From: Fasciola hepatica
Lineage: Eukaryota > Platyhelminthes > Trematoda > Plagiorchiida > Fasciolidae
Direction of reading: 5' to 3'
DNA: 64,000 bases
Assembly: GCA_948099385.1 (NCBI GenBank)
Contig: CANUEZ040000129.1
Coordinates: 8,314,501 to 8,378,500, forward strand
Below the pieces are notes generated by a model that was not told the DNA's origin, did no database searches, and saw nothing but the letters and a program-made list of their open reading frames with translations. The position numbers and the translations under genes were made by a program. Shown here piece after piece: positions 45,740-57,299 of this stretch (the first letter of the stretch is position 1; each line of letters opens with the position of its first letter).

Positions 45740-46560
45740 ACCAACGACCGCAATCCTGGTGCGGAACAGTCCATTTTGACAGCCTCCCTAGCCATCCCTG
45801 AATTTTGTAGCGATGGCCCTCAACTTTGGTTGAGTATGTTGGAGGCAGAGTTTGAATCACTTGGAATCACAAGAGAGCTATCCCCGTACTTGTGGACCAT
45901 CGGTCCCCCCCCATCGTGAAGTTGCTACCCAGATATGCGGCACAATATTCACTAACTGATTTACACGGCCGTGAGAGACGAGCTGACCTCTTGTCTTTTG
46001 CCGTTAGTACCTTCCAGACTGAAACGACTGATCCAAGAGATATAATTAGGTTGTGAGAAGCCCTCTACACCACTGAGAGAAATGCAGCAGCTAGCAGAGC
46101 AACCTCTGGGAGGGAAAGTCCCTTAAGAGTTGTGGGTGCAGCGATCTCCACCCAATATTCAAGCACTGCTTGAGGCTTCCAGTCATCCTAATCTCACAGA
46201 AGCGGAAAAACTAGTGGGCGGCACTGCAAAACGACACCGTTAGCAAATTACTGCCGTACCAAACCCGAGTAGCCCCCAGACCGCCGGTTCCACTGTAGGA
46301 ACACCCCCGGCAGACACGCAGATAGCTGCTTTTAAGCGGACTTCCGGGCGTTTTTCCACTCCAATTTTTTTTCGCTGTGAGTTCGTGAATCTTATGAAAA
46401 CTCTGACCTACCTGAACGTTTCAAAATCCCTTCCCCCGACTGCCCAGCTAGCCCACCTCGATCAACTGGCTGTTGATATCATGGACAGTTTTGGAACAAG
46501 GCCCGGAGCTACGAAGCCGGTTGCACCTTCTTAGGTGCACAACAGGGAACCTAATACTCC
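45740..46560 (+). pseudogene. gypsy-3 gag
   Basis: Reads ILTASLAIPEFCSDGPQLWL, SMLEAEFESLGITRELSPYL, then LREMQQLAEQPLGG, and LWVQRSPPNIQALLEASSHP, NLTEAEKLVGG up to about 46220. The pattern D-P-x-L-W-x-x-x-E-x-x-F matches gypsy-2 gag ([13 protein letters not shown]), and the later Leu-rich segment matches the region with [20 protein letters not shown]. Stops and frame changes at about 45910, 45950 and 46055. C-terminal part is not clear. Confidence 0.7.
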
Positions 46561-46599
46561 GACGTTTTGCGACGACTAACTAGGTCGACAGCCATATAA

Positions 46600-46960
46600 G
46601 CAGTCCTCAGATGCATATTCGAGATTCAGTTTCCAATAACCTATTCCTAGCTGACACCGGTGTAGCAGTTGGTATCATTCCAAAGGAAGCAGGTGATGCA
46701 ACAATTCTTTCCATCCAACAACTCCGTGCTGCCGAAGGCACTCCTATTGCTACTTACGGCCGTAAGTCACTCACGCTCAACTGAGGACTACGTCACATCT
46801 CCAGCTGGGTGTTTATAGCAGCAGACCTCCCCCATCCCATACTAGGTATCGATTTCCTTGACCATTTTGACCTCCTGGTCGATGCACGATGCCGAAGAGT
46901 TGTCAACCGACAGACCTCTTTCCGTACCTGGTTCGTGTTTCTCCGTGACTCACATCATGC
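46600..46960 (+). pseudogene. gypsy-3 protease
   Basis: NNLFLADTGVAVGIIPKEAG near 46633-46690 is the aspartic protease active site; RAAEGTPIATYGRKSLTLN follows, then a stop, and ILGIDFLDHFDLLVDARCRR near 46840-46895 is the second hallmark. One in-frame stop at about 46783. Confidence 0.8.
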
Positions 46961-47099
46961 CCAATAGATCAAACCCAAGGCCGAAAACCCCTAAGCAGAC
47001 CTCCTTCCAGCTTACCCGGCAAAGCTAAGACAATCTAGACACTTCCCGCGGTGACCATCAACGTCACCCACCACATTTTCAGTAAAGGACCCCAGCATT

Positions 47100-47940
47100 T
47101 AGCCGACCACGTCGCTTGACACTAGAAGAGCTGTGCGTAGCACAGGCCCAGTTCGAACACATGCTAGAAATAGGCAACATACGCCAGCCCAGCGGCCTCT
47201 AGGCCTCACCTCTTCACATGGCCCTTCATCCTGATGGCCACTTGCGCCCCTGCGGCGAAAATACAGCCATCAACAATCCCAGACAGGCACCTCAATCCAC
47301 ATATTCAAGACCTTCTTTCTTCCCTATCTAGTCGTTCTGTTCCCAGCCAAATCAACCTCGTTAGAGCCTACCACCAAATCCCAGTGGAAGAGGCCGACAT
47401 CCCTAAAACCGCTGTCACAACTCCCTTCGGGCGCATGCCATTTGGGCTCAGCATTGTAGCCCAAACCTTTCGACGGCGTGTGCGTAAAGCAAAACGCGGC
47501 AGGTATATATGCACTTAGACGATATTTTGGTGGCAAGTTCTTCAGAAAATGAGCATGTGGCACACCTGCGCGCTCTTTTTGAGCTCCTCAGCCAACGTGG
47601 TGTACCCAACAATCCTATCAAACGCGAATAAGGTAGGACAACTTTCATATTCCCAGGTCACGAAACCCCAGCTTCGGGCACAGCCCCTGCCTGACAAGGC
47701 GGCTGCAATTCGCGACTATCCTCCGCCTCACTCCTACCTGCAGTTGTACCAATTTTCTGGCTTGGTTAACTTTTATCGCCGGTTTACTCCTCACAGTGCC
47801 GAAATAATGCAGCCTCTAACAGACCCTTTACTTGAAGGTAAGCGGAAAGTCATTTTTCCCGATACGGCTTGGGCGGCATTTAATTTGGTCAAGGAAGCTA
47901 TCGCCAACATAGCACTCCTTTCACATCCCGATCCTTTTGC
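47100..47940 (+). pseudogene. gypsy-3 reverse transcriptase
   Basis: Pieces: [20 protein letters not shown] and TAVTTPFG then RMPFGL at 47350-47450, with about five residues missing between (gypsy-2 has LFEFL there); MHLDDILVASSSENE at about 47508-47552 (active site region, YxDD reading HLDD); [20 protein letters not shown] at 47763-47820. Three frame changes. The last frame runs into a run of 13 C at 47940-47952. Confidence 0.8.
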
Positions 47941-47952
47941 CCCCCCCCCCCC
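47940..47952. repeat. C13 homopolymer at an RT/RNase H frame change
   Basis: Thirteen C in a row. The frame before the run (SHPDPFAP) and after it (LALGTDASG) are both clear gypsy coding sequence but differ by one position. Confidence 0.9.
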
Positions 47953-48440
47953 TGGCATTAGGAACAGATGCTTCGGGCACGGCTGTTGGAGCAATGGTGC
48001 AGCAATTCGTCAACAATTCATGGCAACCAATAGCTTTTTTCTTCAAGCGTCTCCAGCCTGCGAAATCTGGATATGGTACGTTCAGCAGGAACTACTGGCA
48101 ATCTTTTTGGGTATCCGACACTTCCGGCACACTCGAGGGCCAAGAGCTCACAGTGTTCATAAATCATAAGCCACTAGTTTCAGCTCTCCAGTCAGCTTAC
48201 CACCGATATTCGCCACTTAGACTATGTTCTCACTTTACCACGGACACTCAACACGTCTCTGGGGCACAAAATCTCGTAGCAGACGCACTCTCACGCGTTC
48301 ACAATATCGATGACCCACTATCCATGGGCATAGACCCAGAGGTTATCGCCGCAGCCCAAACAACAGATCCCGAGGCAGAGCAACTCAGAAACAGCAGCTC
48401 CCTGCACCTAGTGCCAGTGGCTCTTCCAACTTCGGACGCG
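47953..48440 (+). pseudogene. gypsy-3 RNase H and linker
   Basis: LALGTDASGTAVGAMVQQFV then PIAFFFKRLQPAKSGYGTFS give the RNase H core; the middle is frameshifted; LTVFINHKPLVSALQ follows, and LCSHFTTDTQHVSGAQNLVA and ADALSRVHNID close the domain at about 48225-48310. Equivalent to the gypsy-2 stretch ending in [11 protein letters not shown]. Confidence 0.82.
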
Positions 48441-49270
48441 ACTATCATTTGCGATGTGTCACAGGGTCGGCCCCAACCACTAGTTTCTGCCAGTTTTCGC
48501 CGGCAAGTTTTATCAGCCTCCACAACTTATCACACCCCAGTGAAACCGCCTCAGTGGAAGCAGTCACCGAGCGATTTGTCTGGTCTTGCGTCAAGTGTGA
48601 CGTATGTCCTTGGGCCTGCTCTGGACTTCAGTGACAACGAGCTAAATCACATCGCTACATTAAATCTACATTAGGCACGTTCAGTGAGCCGGGCGCATGC
48701 TTTCATCATGTGCATGTGGATCTCGTAGGGCCAGTTCCACCATCCAGCGGCTGCGTCTACATCCTCACTCGCGTGGATGGCTTCACTTGCTGACCACAGG
48801 CCATACCTTTTCCCCGTCCTACCTCAGATGAAGTTACAAAAGCTTTTCTAACTGGCTGGGTAAGCCAGTTCATTTGCCCTTCAATCGTGACTACTGGCCC
48901 CGGTTCCCATTTTGACGGTCCCTTCAACGAGCTACCGAAGGCATCTGGTTGCAGACAAAACAACACGACGGCTTATCATTCCCAGGCTAATGGCATGGTG
49001 GAACGATTCCATCGCCAGCTGGAAGCTGCCCTTCTCACTCGGGATAAACCTTTATCGAGTGAGATTTCACCAACGGTCCTCTTAGGACTGCTTAACACCG
49101 TCAAAGCTGACATGGGTGTTACGGCCGCTGAACTGGTTTACGCTTGTACACTACGGCTTCCTGGTCAGTTTGTTTCTGTATTATCACCAGTGAGTTTTAT
49201 TTACAGGTATTATGCAGAAGGGCTGTCACACCAAATACGGGTGATAAAGCCCACCCTGCCACGGGAATAA
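48441..49270 (+). pseudogene. gypsy-3 integrase
   Basis: Zinc region in a separate frame at 48449-48634 (HNLSHPSETASVEAVTERFV); VHVDLVGPVPPSSGCVYILT near 48713-48770 with the first catalytic Asp; VTTGPGSHFDGPF near 48885, where gypsy-2 has [10 protein letters not shown], so the second catalytic Asp is Gly; [20 protein letters not shown] near 48990-49050 with the Glu; then TVLLGLLNTVKADMGVTAAE and LRLPGQFVSV. Stops and frame changes at several points. Confidence 0.82.
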
Positions 49271-49289
49271 ACTCTCGGCACCTACATAC

Positions 49290-49681
49290 CTATCACTCTA
49301 GCGACCGCCAGCCACGTGTTCATTCGAGAGGATGCAGTGCGATCACCACTACAAGCGGCTTACTCTGGCCCGTTCCGCGTCGTCCAGCGAAAGGAAAAGA
49401 AATACCTAGTAGACGTTGGAGGCAGGAAAGAGACCATCAGCGTAGACCGCCTTAAACCAGCCTTCATCGAGGTAGAATCCATCCCGAACAACTCGGCCAA
49501 TGTCCCCACCTGCTCACAATCTTTAGTTAATCGTTCTGGGTCGCAGCCGGTACTCCCACTAACGACGTCCTATTACCTGCTGCAACACGAAACTCCACGA
49601 AAGACACAGCTGCACCCGTCCATACGAGAAGTGGACACTGTAGCAAGCTGCGACAGCCGACGAGGTTTTCGAAATGTGTAA
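49290..49681 (+). pseudogene. gypsy-3 pol C-terminus
   Basis: HVFIREDAVRSPLQAAYSGP and FRVVQRKEKKYLVDVGGRKE then TISVDRLKPAFIE, aligned to the gypsy-2 tail HVFIRVDSVRKPLQQPYEGP. Lacks the 66-bp tandem repeats seen in gypsy-2. Ends at TAA 49679-49681. Confidence 0.8.
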
Positions 49682-50090
49682 CAGTTGCATGTATTTAAGT
49701 TTCCTCTTTATATTCCACTTGTACATAGTTTTATTATGTATGAATGCACGATCACGTGGTTATTACGACCAGGGTAGCGGCCGCCTGTAGTTCGCTGGTA
49801 TGTCCCCTCAGTCGAATATTCGATGCCTCCGTGAGGAGCAGCTTCCTTGTGTCTCTGGTCTTCCAGCTAGTCCCGTTGGACGGAAACATGGAATTTCAGG
49901 ATCTCGCGTGGCTCAAACACAACGTTCATTGGATCGCGACTGGATTCATTTGACGCCGGACAATGGTTCTTTTCAAAGGCAATAACAACCACAGGCTAAC
50001 AGAACCTTGGGATATGCCGACAAAGACAGACCTTACAGCACAATCACCATTGCCAAGTCACAAGCAGGATCCATATTGGTAGGATGAAAT

Positions 50091-50340
50091 GTCGGGGAGG
50101 GCGCAACTTGGCGACCGACGCACAGCGACCAGTATGGGTCATGGAGAACGGATTGTTCTGGCTTCGTTGTTGTGTTTGATCACGCTCCTCCAACACACAC
50201 GTTATCCCGTTCCAGCGTTTTGAGTTCCGCTCTTTTGCGCGCTTCCGATTTTACTCGCTAAAGTGTCACGAACCGAGAACCGGAGGCTATAGACTCCCTA
50301 CTGGAGCAGGTTTTGATTCAGCCTAGGAGAATCCCAAATA
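50091..50340 (+). repeat. gypsy-3 polypurine tract and 3' LTR
   Basis: GTCGGGGAGGGCG at 50091-50103 is a likely polypurine tract. The LTR then begins at about 50109 and ends at about 50338-50340 (GAGAATCCCAAAT). 50186-50250 matches 40172-40235 and 50252-50338 matches 45424-45510. The left boundary is uncertain. Confidence 0.65.
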
Positions 50341-51450
50341 CCAAGGCCGTGGGTCTGACCGCGTCCGACACTGTTAGGATTCAAGTGATTTTTATTATTG
50401 CTTTGAGTTGAAGTATTTATCGACCCGAAGACCGAGTTGCGGGGATACCGAGAATCGATCCGGTGAGACATTTAACGAGTTAGGTGCGAATTTCAAGATT
50501 ATCGACCGTCTAATTGTCGTATGAAGCTATGAAAATGTTTTGAGTTATTACCCATGAGGTAAGATAAGCAAAACGTCCTTGCGAGGTTAGTTTTGGGGAA
50601 AGGTGGGAAAGTTGCTGCATTCTGGCACTTCTGCCATCTGTGGGCTCCGGAGGAGACGTGAAACAAAAATATCACGCAACAACCTGTGCGGATCATGGAA
50701 TCAGCGAGACCAGATCTTGGCCTTTGCAGCGTTACGCGTTGGGCGCTTGGACTGAATGTAAAACGGAAGGAAAATTAGGAGAGGTGTGGTGGCAGGCTAT
50801 CCTGAGGCCTAATGTGAACTTGCAACAAAGCAGGAATGCAATAGTGAGGAAACTACAGCGCTCATAATTACTCGTGAAATTGATTGAGGATACCACGGAG
50901 CAGAGTGCGATTGCGACGGATTATTATGAAACAATAAAAGAGATAGTAGCTGGAAATATGGAGAATGATTGGTAGCTTCTGATAACCTCATAGAACGAAG
51001 CGGGAGGGAGATCAGAGGAATTTTGATTGGGTGGTTTGTGGGTGAAATCAGAAAGGATGGCGGTAAAAGGAACAAGTTGGGTAGAAATTTTGGATTTTCA
51101 AGACATGATTTGACCTCAGGATAGGTTCAAAACGAGAAACAAAGCATGCGTCGAAAGAAAGATGATAACGGACGTTTGGTCCAGCTAACAGAAGCGGATA
51201 AGGGGGAATGGGGTGAGTCGGAATTGGCACGGAATTCGGGGAAACTGGATAATAAACTTAGACGGGTGGGATGAAAGTGCGAGGAATAAATTTTTTGTGG
51301 ACCTTTTGCGTGCCTTTTCCGGCGGACAGGGGTACATATTCCGCGGCTGGCAGAGTGATACCACTGGACGACCAGTGACATAAGGGCGGCTCTAGGGATG
51401 GAAAAGTCGTGAGTTTGATAGGACGTGGTTGTTCAATGAGCAGATACATT
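50341..51450 (-). repeat. pyrimidine-rich dispersed repeat, copy B, upstream arm
   Basis: Minus strand from 50395 to 50341 reads CCTAACAGTGTCGGACGCGG then GTCAGACCCACGG, matching copy A at 3960-3990, and continues at 40050 after gypsy-3. From 50800 to 51450 the minus strand is C/T-rich. Confidence 0.55.
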
Positions 51451-51999
51451 TTTGATGATATGGCAAGCTCTCTTTTGAAATCACCCGTGTAGCTTCTTGG
51501 AGGTGAGTAAAAAGCGACTTAGAGCACTAAGGGATAAGTGTCGCGGCTACTTCGATATCTGGGACAGTCAGTCTAGCGGAAACACAGTCCCACCAGCTGT
51601 ACGCAGGATATGAGCAGAACGCGGCAGCTGGCAATATAACAGATTGTGATCGAATGATTGTGTTCGTCGATACTTCATGGTTCTAAAAAAAATCACAAAT
51701 ATACACCAAGAAAAAGGCTGCTAGCCGGGTGAAAAACCAAGGATTTTTGGAAAATAGCTTTCCCAAATTCCAGACAGCACATAAATTAAAATCGTTCACT
51801 TGACAAGCAACCAAATGAAAATGTACTGCCGTTCGGTGGTATTGCTACCAACGACTCAAAAAATATAATAAATATCAATAATTCAGATACGGCGGCGTGA
51901 ATAAGACTTTAGTTGCAACACCAGCCACAAGAAATAAGAGATACCTTTCAGTTTTTGGCAATCTTCCAACGGTAGGTGAATCAACTTTTAACTATCCGA
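51451..51999. other. no recognisable feature
   Basis: A/T-richer than its surroundings; nothing I can support. Confidence 0.4.
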
Positions 52000-53640
52000 A
52001 ATTTTCATCGGTCCCCGGTTCTTCGAAAGTGTTCCAACATAGTTTTATTCTGATCTTGCGGTGCACTGCGTTTTCTTCGCAGACTCGTACATCTGGTTTA
52101 TCCCTCCCACATCATCAACTCTTTGTTGCTGTTGAGTGTTACCTAAACAAATAATCATCCATAGGTGCGGACTTACCTTCCACGTTATCCGTTATCACCA
52201 TTTTATGCCATTTGCCTCTGCCGTCGCCAATGATGGACATCCTGGACTGTCTTATTCGAAGCTTTCGTTCTCCTCTGCGATAGCTCCACCTCCGACCAGG
52301 AAGTTAATGATTTTACGATCACGTATCAGCTTTCCGCCAACAACCTTCTTCATTGTCGCCTTGGCAGTTCTTCTTTATCCGGGTCTGTAACTCGTCTACT
52401 AGTCCAAGTCTGTCAGCATGAAACCTCTAATCTTCGCCACATTCTTCGTCGACTGATTCATTTTCTTCTATATTCGTTGCTCTAACCGCTTTGTTTGCAT
52501 GGATTATTCGGTGCTGAATCCTACCTCTGAGATGCCGTTGCACATTCCACCCGTATGATGGACACTACAACCCACCCGTAGTCCGCACATGTACTCCGTG
52601 AACACTTTTGCGCGCTGTTGACTCTGAGATTGCCCCAGAGTCGCATCTCTGATTGACTAAATACCACCTTCATGCTAGTGTGCCATGGTCAGGTATTATA
52701 CACTGTGTTCGTTGCTGTCAAACCTTTCCTTGGGCAATTCTTTCCTTCAGCAGCAGTCTCCATCTCCACCTCCAGAAACGTTGCTCGTCCGATACATCTT
52801 CGATTTTGTCTAATTATCCTCGCAAAACCATTCACCCTTATATCCACTTGAAAGCTTTATCTCCCTTCTTTGCCTTAGATCAGTCGCACGATGCATTGCT
52901 TCTGGTTGATGTCGTGTGATAGCACTGCAGAAGCTTCGCTGCGTGGTAATGTTTGTTAACAGATGTAAATCTGCACCCTTTGTGCTTCATATGCCCTACT
53001 GTCAATATCACGTAGCCTTTGATCTCCATAGCTACACTGGGTACGTGCTAGTGGTTGACTTCTCCCCACCTCCGTGCCTTCACGTTGCCACTTCATGCCT
53101 TTCCTGTCAAGCAGTAATCCACTCACGGGCGGAATACATTATTTGCTATTTTCATGGTTTCCACCCTGGCACCCTACCTCGCCGGATGTGCTGGCCACCT
53201 TCCACGTGTCTAATGCCACCGGCACACTACCATTTAAACTATTGTATTCAACCCTTTTCTGATACGATGTCCCTTTGTCCCATTGTCCCATTTCTGATAT
53301 TCAGTCCCCGTTGGCTAATAAGTTCCACACTCATATCCCTTACTCTCATTTCAATCTGTTACAGACTCTTCCAGACGCCGTCCGTGGCTCTATCTTCCCT
53401 TTCCTATAAGAATCGATGAAATAGAAGTATCTTCTGGCTATTCAATATATTCCTGCTACTGCATACGTTTCCGAAAACCTTTGCCTGTATATTCTACTTT
53501 TCTGAACACCTTAACGCGCCTCCGCCCGTATTCTCTATCTAACGTTTAGTACTGCTTTGGCCGGGGGTCATCATAGTCATTATTTTTACCGATCGACCAT
53601 TCCCTATCTTTGCCCTTTCCTTAATCCATATGGCCATACC
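52000..53640 (+). repeat. pyrimidine-rich block, probably same repeat family
   Basis: C/T-rich, G-poor + strand with small overlapping frames (the longest is 167 codons at 52916-53419), resembling the downstream arms of copies A and B in composition. I did not find the R1 core here, so membership is an inference. Confidence 0.35.
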
Positions 53641-54783
53641 ATTCATTCAGCGACTTAAAGCAGCCGCACCATCAGCTCATGTACTACAGCATGTCTCGGA
53701 ATTCGCCAAAATAGACCATCATTATCGTCATCGTTATGGAGTTGGTAATAAATAATTACAAATAGGCCAAACCTGCGGGGCGAAAAGGAGATCGTGCCAA
53801 CATAAGTGGGCAAACCCGGCTTTGGATCCGTTACCGTCGTCAGTATGTGGTGGTCAGTCAGGGATTGGAGTGACAGAAGAGATAAGGTTCAGAGTTTGAG
53901 CCCACCCATGGCTGTTCAGGTGGAAGGCAGAGAGGTTATCTGAAGTCAGAAATTAAAACCCCTTAAGAAATGGTATAAAGCAAAATATGAACGGTCTATG
54001 TACTAGACCCCGTGAGACTCGAGTATAGACCAACATGATATCCCGAAACAAAGAAAATACGTTATGAACGTCCGGGGTTCACGACGTAAGCATTCACCAA
54101 TCGTAATTAACCAAACACAAAGTAAAAGTAAAAACTCCGGCGCGAAAAGTTAATTACCTACACTATTTCTCGGAGGTTGATCCCATATTATCACCAGGTT
54201 TTGACAGAAGGTCTCTTTATGGGCTCAGTTTTCCCATGGTAGCGTAATGATTCTTGCAGAGGCTCGAAACCAAGTAGGTTGGTCGATCTGTCAGGGTGAT
54301 AAAATGTGGACCGCGAGTGCTTCAGTGGCTGCTCTTGGACTGAGAGGCCCATAGCTGGAGTTTACGGCTTGGGTGGTTCAGCTGGTATATTGAGACCCGC
54401 CAAACTACTAGACCCAGACAAAGGGTCACAAGGCAGTGTTCCTGTCAGAAGGACTGACCTTGACAAGGCTGTCTGTTCGGAAAAAACAAAGTGGCTTGCC
54501 AGCTTCAAAAGCTTGGAGGCCGTAGAGTTGTAGGTGTGAAGTCGAGGCCAATACCTGATCCTAGTTGGTTGCCCGACATTTTCTGATAAGCTTTGCTAAG
54601 GGCGATGGCTAATCCAAGATTGTGTACTACTTCCCAACAGGTGGTTTTCCTTTCGCGTCAAACCACATCTCATGAGAGATAAACTCACTTATTATTTGGT
54701 GTGAGTTGTGGCAAGCGAAACTTTTCGCATCCAAACGTTTTCTGCTTGCTACAAGTGCCAGTTGCCTCTAGATATCTACATTC
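53641..54783. other. no recognisable feature
   Basis: Nothing I can support. A 75-codon frame at 54306-54533 has no known motif. Confidence 0.4.
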
Positions 54784-55272
54784 TTGATTGAAAAAACACT
54801 GCTATCAACGCCACAGTATGCGAACTCGGAGTTCTCTGCAATTCTTTCGACCTTTCCAAACAGGCTTTATTTCCCGCCACTAAAGCAGGAAAACTCATTT
54901 GCCTCATTCTCCGCCGTTTCGGGTTGCAGCTCAGTCGACTTCGCTCCTGTCTCCTGTGTCCAATCCCTGCTTGAATGCTGTTCTATTACCTCCTATCTTT
55001 CCAGATCCACCGCAACTGCCCTGGAGAATATTCAGTTCGGCCTCACCAAGAGAGTGGTCAAGGAAGCTCACCGTATGGTCTTCCGTGAGCTTCGCGAGCT
55101 TTTCAACCTCAATCCAGTGGGGATTCTTCGCCTTGGCCTGAACTTGAGGTTTTTCTCAAATTGCTCCCGCGCAGTATACACACAACACCCCTGGTCTCTT
55201 AACTCTCCGAACATTTACCTTCTTCGAGATTGTGTCTGTTTTTTCCAGTTCTGTCTTGTAAATCAGCTCTGA
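54784..55272 (+). other. 162-codon open frame, unrecognised
   Basis: ATG-started open frame. The middle has a segment rich in charged and aliphatic residues (FGLTKRVVKEAHRMVFRELR) that could be helical; the rest is Ser/Cys/Phe-rich as in other pyrimidine-rich blocks here. No family recognised and no splice or promoter evidence. More likely a chance frame in a low-G strand. Confidence 0.15.
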
Positions 55273-56329
55273 CATCTCATTTCCTTCAAACAGTTCACGG
55301 CAAAATGTGGAGTGAACTGCCCTGCTTCTCAATGGAAATTTCTGCGATTGTAGGCCCCGAAATTATTCAGCAAACCGGGTAAAGATCTAACCACTTCGTC
55401 TTTCTCCCTGCATATATTTTTTCCACTCGCGTAGCTCCTTTCAGAGTACATGCCTGGTCATTTGCCACACCTGCATCTTTGTTTTACGTCCGGTTTCTGG
55501 CTTCCATCTAAATATGGGCCCAGATGGTCACGCATCAATACTTTACGATTAGTGGCGACCATATCTTGCATAGACTACCTCCTCTACACAGTATTTTCCC
55601 CCCACTGCAGGACCAGTGTGCAAGCCTAGCTGACCGCCTGCCATGTCCTTGTCTACGCGCGTTACCTATGGCCTTAATCTACTTATGACCACAGCCGGCC
55701 AGGTAGCACTTGTTCAAAACCATCGGAGATACCTTCAAATGTATTATGCACATTTTTTCCGGAGATGATGCCTTTTAATTCGCCAGTTCTCGCCGCAACT
55801 GGTTTGCTCTGGTCTGTACTGCTTGATTTCCCTTGAGTTAACACTTACTCTCTCGTGCACGTTTGCATCTGTGTTCTGGATTTCTCACCTGGTCTCAGGC
55901 TACCATGGGCTCTTGAGTGTCACCTAAAGTTCCTACATAACCAGCGATGCTCTTACATTACATTTTGTGTTTTCCTCCGTGTCTGCCCCCTGATGCGATA
56001 AATGCCACCATCAGCAATAGTCACGATTCATATGCCTAAACCAATTTCTTCTTATCCTCTCTGAGCATAAGCTGTCAAGCTATCACCCCCACCTGGTGCC
56101 CGCCCTCTTCATATCCTCCCTGTCCAGTTCCGCAGTCATACGTGTATATCGTTCTACGAAGTTCTACAACCCTGGGTACTACTTCCACTGCCATTTCGGG
56201 ATGTCGCTTTTGGATGTTCACCAGCTACATGTCCGCAAACCCACCATTTCTTCATTGCTAAGGATTTGAGGGACCTTTTGCTGCCCAGCCGACTAATCAC
56301 AGAGCACTCCGCGCGGTTGGATATGTTAT
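55273..56329 (+). other. unassigned pyrimidine-rich sequence
   Basis: C/T-rich + strand leading into the copy C core; possibly the upstream part of that repeat. Confidence 0.3.
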
Positions 56330-57250
56330 CCACCTCACCAAAATGACAGTGCTCCCACTTGCGCATCCTAAAATGGTGGGTCGCGGTCAAATCCACCGAT
56401 TTGACCGGCGCACATCGAGCTTGCAAGACGTCTGCTACAATGGGCTGGTGTACCTTGGCCGGAGGATTGTACCCCGTCACCAGAAGTGGCTTTCAAGTTG
56501 TGTCCGGCACAAGTCCATTCTTGTCGGCTACTACAGCTTGGGGATTGCAAGGTGACCACTTTTGTGCTCGCATGGCTAGTGCCATCAATTTATTCTCGCA
56601 GTCTCTTCTGATCCTCAGTGGTTTCTCCCACAGCCTTCATCCAATGTCGTCAACATCATAGCTCACTTTTCTAAGCCCGATATAAACTCTACCCCACTCA
56701 TGAAATTAGGAGGGCACCTCTTTCCTCTTCCTGTTTCCATCCTGGAGCACACCGCCAACTCATACGAAAGGCCGAATCTTTCTGGCTTTTTCCTCATTAC
56801 TTGTAGTCCGTGAGATATGCACCTGACTAACCTCCGGTCCTAGCCGTAAATGTCCCATTTCCATCAAAAAACTTGTTCAGTTCAGGTTTATTCAACCAAT
56901 AATCTCGCGATTCTGCCTTTTGATTTTGCGTGCTACCTTCCGGTCTCCCCCAGTAAGGGGCAGGAAGAATAGAAGCATAGTGATGAAGATCCAAAAAGTC
57001 ATACTATCAAGCGGAAATGAAAAGGACAAGGACAGTCGGAATGCTACTACGCAACTGGCCGCGAGACTTTGCCGTGTTGCTTATTGTCTCCAACCATTTG
57101 GTGGGTGGCTCACATGGACTACAACCTGGAAGTCTAACACGCTCCTCTTGGCCAAGTCCACCGGTCCAGGTTTTCATACCTTTTTGCCATGTCTTGGGCT
57201 GACCACTTCAACCCACTTTTCAATCACCACCTGCCTCTGAGGGCAGCATG
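56330..57250 (+). repeat. pyrimidine-rich dispersed repeat, copy C (R1 core 56360-56570)
   Basis: Core has GGTCGCGGTCAAATCCACCG, GACCGGCGCACATCGAGC, GGATTGTACCCCGTCACCAG and GCACAAGTCCATTC. Best match is copy B, then copy A. Downstream remains C/T-rich to about 57250. Confidence 0.55.
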
Positions 57251-57299
57251 CAAGGAGAAGGTCCCTTGATAGGCACGCGTAACTTACGTCCCAACCACC

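Larger units (their letters stand above)
40051..50340 (+). mobile_element. gypsy-3: old Ty3/gypsy element with interrupted 5' LTR
   Basis: Left end TGTAGTGCTATCG at 40051 resembles the gypsy-2 LTR start. Joining the flanks at 40050 and about 50341 restores a continuous R1 repeat on the minus strand (GGTCAGACCCACGG then CCGGCGCACG), which fixes the insertion. The 5' LTR is in two parts (40051-40237 and 45424-45511) separated by about 5.2 kb. Internal region 45512-50100 holds gag, protease, RT, RNase H and integrase, all with stops. LTR copies are about 85 percent alike. The target duplication is decayed. Confidence 0.72.
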
